This document shows, in pieces, positions 26,672-34,616 of a DNA stretch of 64,000 nucleotides. Source of the DNA: Anaerosphaera aminiphila DSM 21120. Lineage in GTDB: Bacteria > Bacillota > Clostridia > Tissierellales > Peptoniphilaceae. Each line of letters opens with the position of its first letter. Within the stretch, counting starts at the first letter, position 1. Under the pieces are notes generated by a model, which was given only the letters and a program-made list of their open reading frames with translations, was not told the DNA's origin and ran no database searches. The stretch spans positions 1 through 64,000 of the forward strand of contig NZ_FQXI01000002.1 in the NCBI RefSeq assembly GCF_900129925.1, given 5' to 3'. A program made the position numbers and the translations under genes.

Positions 26672-27805
26672 TTAATCTCCTAAATTTTCAGCAAAGAAAT
26701 TAAGAAGTGTTTCATAGTTAATATTTTCTTTTAATTTAAAGCTGCCCTTAATCCCTAAAAATGGTGAATCTGACCAAATGACAGTGGGTCCATCAGCGGC
26801 ACTTAAAGAAAAAGAAGTAAAGTATTTTGGAACTACAATATATTTATTAAGCACTGCATTATTTTCTTCAGATGGAAACAATTCTTCAAATTCAATATAC
26901 TTTTCAAATAAAGGCGAAGCATCTTTAGGCACAGAGGCAATTAAAGTTTCTAATTTACTGTCCGGGCTTAGTTTTTCAAAAATATTGTTAAGTACTTTAG
27001 GATTTGTTTCACTGAGTTCTTCGCGGGCTCCATATATTTTTCTCTGCCCTTCAATAGTAAGGGGCGCAATAGTATTTTTATCAACGTCAAAGTCACAGGC
27101 TTGTTCTAAATATAAGTCTTTTCCCTTAACTGTATAGACTACAAATGCAAAGTGCTTATCTTTGTATTGAGATATAAGGCCAATAAAAGTGGACTTGTCA
27201 TCTGGAATATTGTAGTGTTCTCTAATTATTTTAGAATGTTCTTTACCTGCCAGTTTACAATTTGTAATTTTATAATTATCTATTAAATATTTATCGTTTT
27301 CCTTTACTAGAGTTACATAGAGTGGGTAAGTTTCTTTTGTAGGTTTATAAAAATTATCATAACTTACTATTAAAACATCATCTTTTTCAGTGACAACATC
27401 AAGAGTGTTTAGATCTGGAGTAAATTGAAGAGGCTGTTCCATAACCTTTTTGTTAATATAAACTCCACTTTTATCTGTATATAAAATTCCATTTGATGTA
27501 TTGGGTTTTTCTAAAAGGTAGTCCTTTGCAGATTCTTTAGTAAAAGCATTATTTATCATTTTGTTATAGTCTTCAGGGCTGTTAAAGTCATTGCCTAGAA
27601 TTCTGGCGTAGGTTTCACCATTAAAAGTCTTAGTGTCATTTTCGTCAAATTTTATATTTTCTCCCGTATAAGTATTTAGGGATAGGTATTTTGTAATTGT
27701 ATTTTTTATTTCATTATCAACTTTGTTAGAACTACTGGAATTTATAGGATTATTAATACATCCTGTTAGCAGTAAACTAAGAGTTAATGCTATTATTTTT
27801 CTCAT
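26672..27805 (-). CDS. lipoprotein, tandem paralogue family, subgroup B
   Basis: 377 residues from the ATG at 27805, which has a ggagg site six bases upstream; an in-frame start seven codons further up lacks one. Lipobox LLLTGC. The mature part opens with a Ser/Asn stretch and VDNEIKNTITKYL, then ENIKFDENDTKTFNGETYARIL, very close to the next paralogue. Shares IPDDKSTFIG and KYIVVPKYF with the others. Unknown function, extracytoplasmic lipid-anchored. Confidence 0.85.
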   Translation of the reverse strand: MRKIIALTLSLLLTGCINNPINSSSSNKVDNEIKNTITKYLSLNTYTGENIKFDENDTKTFNGETYARILGNDFNSPEDYNKMINNAFTKESAKDYLLEKPNTSNGILYTDKSGVYINKKVMEQPLQFTPDLNTLDVVTEKDDVLIVSYDNFYKPTKETYPLYVTLVKENDKYLIDNYKITNCKLAGKEHSKIIREHYNIPDDKSTFIGLISQYKDKHFAFVVYTVKGKDLYLEQACDFDVDKNTIAPLTIEGQRKIYGAREELSETNPKVLNNIFEKLSPDSKLETLIASVPKDASPLFEKYIEFEELFPSEENNAVLNKYIVVPKYFTSFSLSAADGPTVIWSDSPFLGIKGSFKLKENINYETLLNFFAENLGD

Positions 27806-27834
27806 AACTTGCCTCCAAGGTTTCAAGTATGTTT

Positions 27835-29028
27835 TTAATTTTCAGTTAAATATTTTACAATATGGTCATAATTAACTACATTTGCATTTTCAAGTAACTT
27901 TACGTCATTTTTAGCACCTTCCAAGTTATATTCTTTAGATGCAAATTCAATTTTAATATCGCCCTCTACTCCATAAATAGGTAAACTGAAAGTAGGTGAA
28001 GAGTGGTACACGCCATCAATTTCAAATTTATGACCAGGATCATTAATATACTTTGGAATTATAATGTACTTATTATTTACTTTAGTAGATTTCGGATTTT
28101 CATCAAATGTTCCCATAAAGCTATATTCTATATAATCGTCAGTTAAGTTAGCTTTGTCTTCTGGAACGTAGCAAATTAATAGCTCTACATCATCACTTTC
28201 GTGGGGAATATCTTCAAATATATTATTTACTATATTTTCACCATCAACTTTTAGCGTCTTTACTTTGTTTGTATCCTTATTAATGTCACAAGCCTCCTTT
28301 AAGGTAAGAGTTTTTCCATTTATTTCAAATACACCGTAAGTTGAGTGGTTATATTTTTTATTGGGAAAGGAATTATTAAAATTTCCAATAAAAGTGGACT
28401 TGTCATCTGGAATATTAAAGTGCTTTCTAATTAAATTTTCCTCATCTTCACTTACAGCATTGTAGGAAAGCTTTGAAATGTCATCGTGAATTAGATATTT
28501 ATCGTTTTCTTTAATAAATACCAGTTTAGATATAGGTCTATCTTCTATATTGGTTTCAGAAATAAAAGTAAATCCCACTATAAGAATGTCATCTTTTTTG
28601 GAAATTACTTTTAAATTGTCTAAATCTAAAGGCCTGTCTTTATAATATTGGTTGATATGTTCAAGAGTTTGATTGGAAATATAAATTTTTCCATCATCAC
28701 TTTTAATAGCACTAAAAGAGTTTGAGTCCTTTAATAAGTTGTATTTAACTGTTTCTTTAGTAAAAGTACTATTTATCATTTTGTTATAATCTTCTACGCT
28801 GTTAAAGTCCTCTCCTAAAATTCTGGTGTAAGTTTCACCATTAAAAGTCTTAGTGTCATTTTCGTCAAATGTTATATCTTCTCCAGTATAGGTCTTTATT
28901 TCTATGTACTTTGTAATTGTATTTTTAATTTCATTATCAACGTTGTTAGAACTACCGGAGCTTGTAGGCTTGTTAGTACATCCCGTCAGTAGCAGTAAAC
29001 TAAGAGCTAATATTATTATTTTTTTCAT
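27835..29028 (-). CDS. lipoprotein, tandem paralogue family, subgroup B (first gene of the array)
   Basis: 397 residues, lipobox LLLLTGC at residues 11-17. It shares VDNEIKNTITKYI, FDENDTKTFNGETYTRIL and IPDDKSTFIGNF with the following copy. First gene behind the promoter at 29077-29105, with an aggagga site. The spacing to the next gene is 29 bp, so the array is probably one message. No domain is recognised; secretion and lipid anchoring are supported by the signal sequence. Confidence 0.85.
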   Translation of the reverse strand: MKKIIILALSLLLLTGCTNKPTSSGSSNNVDNEIKNTITKYIEIKTYTGEDITFDENDTKTFNGETYTRILGEDFNSVEDYNKMINSTFTKETVKYNLLKDSNSFSAIKSDDGKIYISNQTLEHINQYYKDRPLDLDNLKVISKKDDILIVGFTFISETNIEDRPISKLVFIKENDKYLIHDDISKLSYNAVSEDEENLIRKHFNIPDDKSTFIGNFNNSFPNKKYNHSTYGVFEINGKTLTLKEACDINKDTNKVKTLKVDGENIVNNIFEDIPHESDDVELLICYVPEDKANLTDDYIEYSFMGTFDENPKSTKVNNKYIIIPKYINDPGHKFEIDGVYHSSPTFSLPIYGVEGDIKIEFASKEYNLEGAKNDVKLLENANVVNYDHIVKYLTEN

Positions 29029-29076
29029 AATTGTCCTCCTATATGAACTGTTAAGGTTAATATTAAACTTAATACC

Positions 29077-29105
29077 ATTATAAGCGCAGTAGCTCAGTAT
29101 GTAAA
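29077..29105 (-). promoter_or_regulatory. sigma-A promoter of the lipoprotein array
   Basis: On the minus strand TTTACA (29105-29100), a 17-bp spacer, then TATAAT (29082-29077). Leads into the first lipoprotein gene 48 bp away. Confidence 0.75.
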
Positions 29106-29213
29106 TTATTCATACTTCCAGATTTGTACTTTTCAAATACATATTTTTACTAAGAAAACAGATTAGAGTTATTTTGTATTTTAAATATGCGGTGTTTTTA
29201 ATTCACAGTATTA

Positions 29214-29222
29214 TGGTATAAT
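29214..29222 (+). promoter_or_regulatory. extended -10 promoter for the TtcA-like gene
   Basis: TGG-TATAAT at 29214-29222. Transcription would begin near 29229, leaving a very short leader before the ATG at 29238. This favours the TTG at 29259, which has a ggag site, as the real start. Confidence 0.5.
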
Positions 29223-29237
29223 ATAAATGTTAAAGCT

Positions 29238-30107
29238 ATGAAGAATGGAGATTATAGGTTGGAAGATCAAATAAAAGAAAAGCCCATAGGGGATATAGAA
29301 CGCTCCATAATAAAGACCTACAGAAAAAATATTTGGGTTAAATTTATAAGGGCGATAAATGAATTTGAAATGATAGCAGATGGAGATAAAATAGCCATTG
29401 CAATTTCAGGGGGAAAAGATTCTCTCACTCTTGCAAAATTATTTCAAGAGTTACAAAAACATGGGAAGATGAATTTTGAATTGGAATTTATTGCAATGGA
29501 TCCCGGATTTAAAGAGGAGAATAGAAAGCTTTTAGAGTATAACTGCAATTATTTAAATATTCCTGTTAAAATTCACAATTCAGATATATTTGAAGTGGCC
29601 AATAGAGTTGCGGGAGATAGCCCTTGTTATATGTGTGCAAGAATGAGAAGGGGAAATTTATATGCAAAAGCTCAGGAGTTGGGCTGCAATAAACTGGCAC
29701 TGGGACACCACTTTAATGACGTTGTAGAGACGATTATGTTAAATGTTTTATTTGCGGGAAATTTTAAAACTATGATGCCAAAACTTCACTCTGATAACTT
29801 TAAGGGGTTGGAATTAATCAGACCGATGTATTATATAGAGGAGGAAGCCATTATTAGATTTATGAAATCTACTGGCTTAAATGCCCTTGACTGCGCATGT
29901 ACAATTGCAGAGAAAAAAGAGGGCAATATGAGATTTTACGTGAAGGACTTAATTAAAGAAATTAAGGGAGTTCATGAAAATGCTGATATTAATATACTCA
30001 GGTCTGCTGAAAATATAAATATGGGTGCAATAGTAGGATGGAAGACTAGAGATGAAAAACATTCATTTTTGGAAAATTATAATCAGGAGGAACAAAATAA
30101 AGTATGA
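29238..30107 (+). CDS. TtcA-like PP-loop tRNA thiolation enzyme
   Basis: Up to 289 residues. The PP-loop SGGKDS at residues 57-62 binds ATP. The CYMC pair (130, 133) and the CAC motif near 219-221 are the cysteines expected to hold an iron-sulfur cluster in TtcA-type enzymes, which thiolate C32 of tRNA. The start is uncertain: ATG 29238 has no ribosome site, while TTG 29259 lies eight bases after ggag. The stop overlaps the next gene by 4 bp. A LarE-type role was considered and rejected because LarE has SGGVDS and lacks these cysteines. Confidence 0.83.
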   Translation: MKNGDYRLEDQIKEKPIGDIERSIIKTYRKNIWVKFIRAINEFEMIADGDKIAIAISGGKDSLTLAKLFQELQKHGKMNFELEFIAMDPGFKEENRKLLEYNCNYLNIPVKIHNSDIFEVANRVAGDSPCYMCARMRRGNLYAKAQELGCNKLALGHHFNDVVETIMLNVLFAGNFKTMMPKLHSDNFKGLELIRPMYYIEEEAIIRFMKSTGLNALDCACTIAEKKEGNMRFYVKDLIKEIKGVHENADINILRSAENINMGAIVGWKTRDEKHSFLENYNQEEQNKV

Positions 30108-30856
30108 AACTTATTTCGTGGAATGTAAATGGACTTAGAGCGGTGGTAAAAAAAGGGTTTGTTGATATTTTTAATGAACTTGATGCAGATGTTTTTGCGT
30201 TACAAGAAATAAAACTTTCAGAGGGACAACTTGACCTTGAATTAGAAGGATATGAAATGTACTATAACTATGCCCAGAGAAAGGGATATTCCGGAACAGC
30301 TATCTTTACAAGGAAAAAACCTTTAAATGTAAGCTATGGAATAGGTATGGAAGAACACGAAGATGAAGGCAGAGTTATAACTGCAGAATTTGAAGATTTT
30401 TATTTTATCACCTGCTACACGCCAAATTCCAAGAGGAAGCTTGAAAGACTTGAGTATAGAATGGTTTGGGAAGATGAATTTAGAAATTATCTAAATACTT
30501 TAAATGAGAAAAAACCTGTAATACTATGTGGAGATTTAAATGTGGCACATGGCGAAATAGACCTTGCAAATCCAAAGACAAATCACAAAAGTGCAGGATT
30601 TACTGATGAAGAGAGAAATAAATTTACAGAACTGTTAAATGCAGGGTATATAGATACTTTTAGATACTTCTATCCCGATAAGGAGCAGGAGTATTCGTGG
30701 TGGAGTCACTTTGCAAAGTCCAGAGAGAGAAACATTGGCTGGAGAATTGACTATTTTGTAGTGTCTGAGAGATTAAAAGATAGACTTGTAGATGCAAAAA
30801 TTCATCAATCAATTATGGGTTCAGATCACTGCCCAGTAGAATTGTTGTTAAAGTAG
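30104..30856 (+). CDS. exoA: exodeoxyribonuclease III / AP endonuclease
   Basis: 250 residues of the Xth/ExoA family, which cut DNA at abasic sites and remove 3' blocks. The metal and catalytic residues are visible: Asn7 in SWNVNGLR, Glu35 in LQEIKLS, the GDLNVAH motif, the WRIDYFVVS motif and the final SDHCPV. The length is normal. It overlaps the TtcA-like gene by 4 bp and precedes the flavodiiron gene by 8 bp, so the three form an operon. Confidence 0.95.
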   Translation: MKLISWNVNGLRAVVKKGFVDIFNELDADVFALQEIKLSEGQLDLELEGYEMYYNYAQRKGYSGTAIFTRKKPLNVSYGIGMEEHEDEGRVITAEFEDFYFITCYTPNSKRKLERLEYRMVWEDEFRNYLNTLNEKKPVILCGDLNVAHGEIDLANPKTNHKSAGFTDEERNKFTELLNAGYIDTFRYFYPDKEQEYSWWSHFAKSRERNIGWRIDYFVVSERLKDRLVDAKIHQSIMGSDHCPVELLLK

Positions 30857-30864
30857 GAGGAGTT

Positions 30865-32079
30865 ATGGAAAACTTACTAACAGAACAAATAAATGACCAT
30901 TTATATTATATTGGAGTAAACGACCGTCAAACAGAACTTTTTGAAAATATGTGGCCGCTACCTGATGGAGTTGCATATAATTCGTTTTTAATGACCGGTG
31001 AAAAGAACATTATAATGGACTTGGTTAAAGTAAATACAATAAGTACTTATATTGAAAAAGTACAGGAAATTTTAGATGGTGGAGATTTAGACTATATAGT
31101 AATTCACCATGTTGAGCCGGATCACTCATCGGGAATAAAGAATATTTTAGAACTCTATCCCAATGTAAAAATAATATGTAATAAAAAAACTGCTCCATTT
31201 TTAAAGAACTTCTATAATATAGAAGACAATTTAATAATAGTGTCAGAGGGAGAAACATTGGAGCTGGGAAATAGAAAGCTTACATTTTACATGACACCTA
31301 TGGTTCACTGGCCTGAGTCAATGGTATCTTATGAAGAGGAGACTAAAACTCTATTTTCACAGGATATTTTTGGCGGATTTGGAACTTTAAACGGAGCTAT
31401 TTTTGACGACCAAGTTAGGTTTAATGACAACTACTACTCTGAAACTACCAGATATTTTATAAATATAGTTGGAAAATATGCCTCTCAGGCACTTAAAGCT
31501 TTAAATAAATTGTCAGAGCTTGAAATAAAGACAATTTGTCCTGTGCATGGAGCTATTTGGAGAACAAATCCTGAAAAGATATTTAATCTATATACAGATT
31601 TAGCTAAACAAAAAGTAAAAGACGGCGTTTTAATCATATATGGCTCAATGTATGGAAATACTGAGAGAATGGCAGAGGCTGTTGCAAGAGGAGTGGCAAA
31701 GGGAGGAATAACTGACATTAAAATAAGAGATGTTGGAAAGACTTCATTTTCATACCTATTGGCAGAAGCTTGGGAGACAAGAGGTGTAATTTTAGGGTCT
31801 TGCACTTATAACAACAACATATTTCCTCCAATGAGCTTTTTAATGGAAGAATTAAAACAGCAAAAAATGAAAAATAATATCTGGGGAATTTTTGGCTCCT
31901 ACTCATGGAGTGGTGGAGCACTTAAGAGATTGCGCGGGTTTGTTGAGGAAAACAAGTGTGACGTTTTAGATATACAACCTGAAATACAGGGTGCAGCAGA
32001 TGAGGAAGAGCTAAGGGAATTAATAAAACTTGGTGAAGAAATGGCTAAAGCCATAATAGCAAAAAGAGAATTAGAATAA
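30865..32079 (+). CDS. FprA-family A-type flavodiiron protein
   Basis: 404 residues. The N-terminal metallo-beta-lactamase-like domain carries the diiron ligands HVEPDH (82-87), a His in MVHWPES, Asp in FSQDIFGGFG and His in CPVHGAIW. The C-terminal flavodoxin domain has IYGSMYGNTERMA for FMN. These proteins reduce O2 to water and/or NO to N2O and protect anaerobes from oxidative and nitrosative stress. Rubredoxin is the usual donor, but none is adjacent. Strong aggagg site; ends at a terminator. Confidence 0.94.
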   Translation: MENLLTEQINDHLYYIGVNDRQTELFENMWPLPDGVAYNSFLMTGEKNIIMDLVKVNTISTYIEKVQEILDGGDLDYIVIHHVEPDHSSGIKNILELYPNVKIICNKKTAPFLKNFYNIEDNLIIVSEGETLELGNRKLTFYMTPMVHWPESMVSYEEETKTLFSQDIFGGFGTLNGAIFDDQVRFNDNYYSETTRYFINIVGKYASQALKALNKLSELEIKTICPVHGAIWRTNPEKIFNLYTDLAKQKVKDGVLIIYGSMYGNTERMAEAVARGVAKGGITDIKIRDVGKTSFSYLLAEAWETRGVILGSCTYNNNIFPPMSFLMEELKQQKMKNNIWGIFGSYSWSGGALKRLRGFVEENKCDVLDIQPEIQGAADEEELRELIKLGEEMAKAIIAKRELE

Positions 32080-32085
32080 AAACTG

Positions 32086-32117
32086 TGAGATAAGAAAACT
32101 CTTATCTCATTTTTTTC
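32086..32117 (+). terminator. rho-independent terminator
   Basis: Nine-bp stem tgagataag / cttatctca with a 6-base loop and a seven-T run. Ends the ttcA-exoA-flavodiiron unit. Confidence 0.9.
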
Positions 32118-32164
32118 TTTATATATTTTTAAGTCTTTGGTAGAATAATACAAGAGGTGAAAAG

Positions 32165-33463
32165 ATGAAAAAAACTTTAAGTATTTTTTTGACTATACTT
32201 ATGCTTTTAACACCTTCAGTATCTTTTGCAACACAGACCACTAATACTGAAGAACCAAAGGAAATAAGAAATCAAAATATATATGTGCCCACAAAAAATG
32301 GAGTTCAAAGGGCAACATATGAAGAAGCTGTAAAAATAGAAGAATTAAATCAAGAACCCCTAATAGAACTTTGCGACTCCTATATTTTAGGAGATTATAA
32401 AAGTGGGAAAATTTTAGAATCTTACAATATAGATGAAATAAAATCTATGGCTTCCATGTCAAAATTAGTCAGTATATTTGTTGTCATGGACAAGATTAAA
32501 GATGGGACAATAAGTAAAGACGATATTGTAACTATAGATCATGAAAGCGCAATGCTTTCAGGTTCCACTTATAAATTAAAAGAAAATGAACAAGTAGATG
32601 TTTGGACTTTAGTAAAAGCCTCTCTTATAGTATCGGGAAATGATGCTATAACTGCTCTTGCGAAGCACATATCAGGTTCAAAAGAGGCTTTCGTAGTGTT
32701 GATGAACGACAAGTGTAAAGAACTTGGACTTGAAAATGCACATATGGTAAACCCCACAGGACTTACTGACTACTCAATTGAAGACTACAACAAAATGACT
32801 ACAAGAGAGATGTTTTTCTTGACGAGAGAACTTATAAAAGAATATCCCGAACTACTTGAAATTACATCAATGCCAAAGTTGGAAGACGACACCAGAAATT
32901 TCTTGGAATACAATACAAATCCGCTACTGGGAATAGTTGAGGGAATAGACGGTTTGAAAACTGGCTATACAAATGCATCTGGGAGATGTTTAGTTGCCAC
33001 AGGTCTTAGAAAAGGTGTTGAGGGAAAATCTTTGGACACTAGACTTATAGGAATTACAACAGGCTCAAAAAACGACTGGTCCAGATACGTTGCAGCAAAA
33101 AGACTTTTAGGAGAGGGATTTGAAACCTATAAGTACAAAGTTGTGGGAAATGTGGAAAAACCTGTAAAGACCATAGAAGTTGAAGAAGCAAGCAAAGATA
33201 AGGTAGAAGTATATGAAGAAAATACTGGCTCAGTTCTCTGGGATGGGAAAAGTGAAATAAAAAAACAAATCAGTATAGAGCCGGGATTAAAAGCACCAAT
33301 TGCAGCAGGAGAAGTAGTAGGTACTATAACCTATAAAATGAATGACGAACAAATTTTAAAAAGTGACCTAATAGTAAAAGAAAGAGTTAGCGAAAGAGGA
33401 TTTTTATTTAAAATAAAAAATGCCTATGAAGATATTTTTTCGAATATTGGGAAAGTAGCATAA
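32165..33463 (+). CDS. D-alanyl-D-alanine carboxypeptidase (S11 family, DacA/DacF-like)
   Basis: 432 residues. Signal peptide 1-22 (ending VSFA). The penicillin-binding domain has SxxK at 97-100 (SMSK), the SGN motif in LIVSGNDAITAL and KTG in GLKTGYTNASG. A beta-rich PBP5 C-terminal domain and a short amphipathic tail (about 415-430) suggest membrane association from outside. It trims the terminal D-Ala from peptidoglycan stem peptides. Start has an agaggtg site. A perfectly symmetrical hairpin follows. Confidence 0.93.
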   Translation: MKKTLSIFLTILMLLTPSVSFATQTTNTEEPKEIRNQNIYVPTKNGVQRATYEEAVKIEELNQEPLIELCDSYILGDYKSGKILESYNIDEIKSMASMSKLVSIFVVMDKIKDGTISKDDIVTIDHESAMLSGSTYKLKENEQVDVWTLVKASLIVSGNDAITALAKHISGSKEAFVVLMNDKCKELGLENAHMVNPTGLTDYSIEDYNKMTTREMFFLTRELIKEYPELLEITSMPKLEDDTRNFLEYNTNPLLGIVEGIDGLKTGYTNASGRCLVATGLRKGVEGKSLDTRLIGITTGSKNDWSRYVAAKRLLGEGFETYKYKVVGNVEKPVKTIEVEEASKDKVEVYEENTGSVLWDGKSEIKKQISIEPGLKAPIAAGEVVGTITYKMNDEQILKSDLIVKERVSERGFLFKIKNAYEDIFSNIGKVA

Positions 33464-33466
33464 ACT

Positions 33467-33496
33467 AAAAGACATCTTAAATTTAAGATGTCTTTT
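33467..33496. terminator. bidirectional-looking terminator hairpin
   Basis: A perfect 30-bp inverted repeat: aaaagacatcttaaa followed directly by its reverse complement. The outer A and T runs give tails on both strands. Confidence 0.85.
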
Positions 33497-33550
33497 ATAA
33501 TATAGATATATTTTTAGTTTAGGATTTAAATTTAAATTGAGGTGTAAGAA

Positions 33551-34489
33551 ATGGAATTTAGAGAATTTGAATATATTATAACCGTAGCAAAATATCAGTC
33601 ATTTACAAAGGCTGCTGAAAAACTATATGTTTCTCAGCCTACGATAAGTCAAACAATTACAAATGTTGAAAAAAAGTTGAATGTGAAACTTTTCGATAGA
33701 AGTTGTTTTCCCATAAAACTTACTTATTCTGGTGAAAGATATGTTGAGATAGCTAAAGAAATAATTAGCTTAAAAGATAATCTTTTAAAAGAGTTATCAG
33801 ACATTAATAATGGAGAACAAGGGAAAATAAGGTTAGGTACGCCAACAGAAAGAGCAGCTCATGTTATTCCGTTAGTCATAGGAGATTTTAAAAGAGAATA
33901 TCCAAAATATGAAGTTGTTGTTATTGAAAATAGTAGTAAAAATTTAAGAAAAATGCTCGTTGAAAAAGAAGTAGATATACTTTTGCTTCCTCAAAAAGAA
34001 CAAGAAATAGATTTAGATATTGAAGATGAATTTATATATGAAGAAAAATTATTATTGGCAGCTAAAAAAGGGCTTGTAAAAAGCGAGGATTTAATTGGGA
34101 ATTATAAAAATGTTTTTCCTGTAAAAAATATAAATAAATATCCTTTGATAATGCTTAAAAAAGGCCATGCAATGAGGTTGACTTTAGATGTATTACTAAA
34201 AGATATTAAAGATCAAAAAATATATATGGAGACAGACAGCCATACATATTCAGCGTTGCTGGCAAGTAAAGGACTGGGAATAACTATTGTGCCAACGAGA
34301 ACTAGGGAATTATTAAGAAATAATAATGAATTAGATTATTTCTTAATAGAAAAAACAAATGGAGAGTTTCTCAATAGAAAAATATATGCTATTTATCGTA
34401 AAGATTATTATATGAGTAAGGCAGAAAAAAAGTTTTTAAATATTATAAAAACCAAATTAAAGGTCATAGAAAACATTTCAATCTTATAG
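33551..34489 (+). CDS. LysR-family transcriptional regulator
   Basis: 312 residues. The N-terminal winged helix has YQSFTKAAEKLYVSQPTISQ and the LysR substrate-binding fold follows (LGTPTERAAHVIPLVIGDF, GLGITIVPTR). It stands just before, and on the same strand as, the hydratase-DUF6282-transporter genes, and probably activates them in response to their substrate, although LysR genes are more often divergent. A candidate binding site overlaps the 3' end of the gene. Confidence 0.93.
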   Translation: MEFREFEYIITVAKYQSFTKAAEKLYVSQPTISQTITNVEKKLNVKLFDRSCFPIKLTYSGERYVEIAKEIISLKDNLLKELSDINNGEQGKIRLGTPTERAAHVIPLVIGDFKREYPKYEVVVIENSSKNLRKMLVEKEVDILLLPQKEQEIDLDIEDEFIYEEKLLLAAKKGLVKSEDLIGNYKNVFPVKNINKYPLIMLKKGHAMRLTLDVLLKDIKDQKIYMETDSHTYSALLASKGLGITIVPTRTRELLRNNNELDYFLIEKTNGEFLNRKIYAIYRKDYYMSKAEKKFLNIIKTKLKVIENISIL

Positions 34490-34539
34490 TATATATCCTA
34501 TGAAAGTTATAAGAAATGGATATTAGCCTTTACTATAAT
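34483..34539 (+). promoter_or_regulatory. candidate LysR binding region and promoter for the hydratase operon
   Basis: ATAG-N8-CTAT at 34486-34501 is a 16-bp near-palindrome (14 of 16 symmetric). CTTATA/TATAAG (34483, 34508) and ATATCC/GGATAT (34493, 34518) are further dyads. A TATAAT box lies at 34534-34539 with no good -35, as expected for an activator-dependent promoter. The role is inferred from the position and symmetry. Confidence 0.4.
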
Positions 34540-34616
34540 AAAGTGATATGCTGAAAAAAACGAATAATAAGTATTTAAGAAAGTGTTTCTTTTTAAATAA
34601 TAATGAGGTGCATAAG

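Noticed and set aside
29238-30107. PP-loop protein as a missing LarE for the LarC cluster
   Set aside because: It has SGGKDS, CYMC and CAC cysteines of TtcA-type enzymes and lies in a repair/flavodiiron operon 14 kb away.
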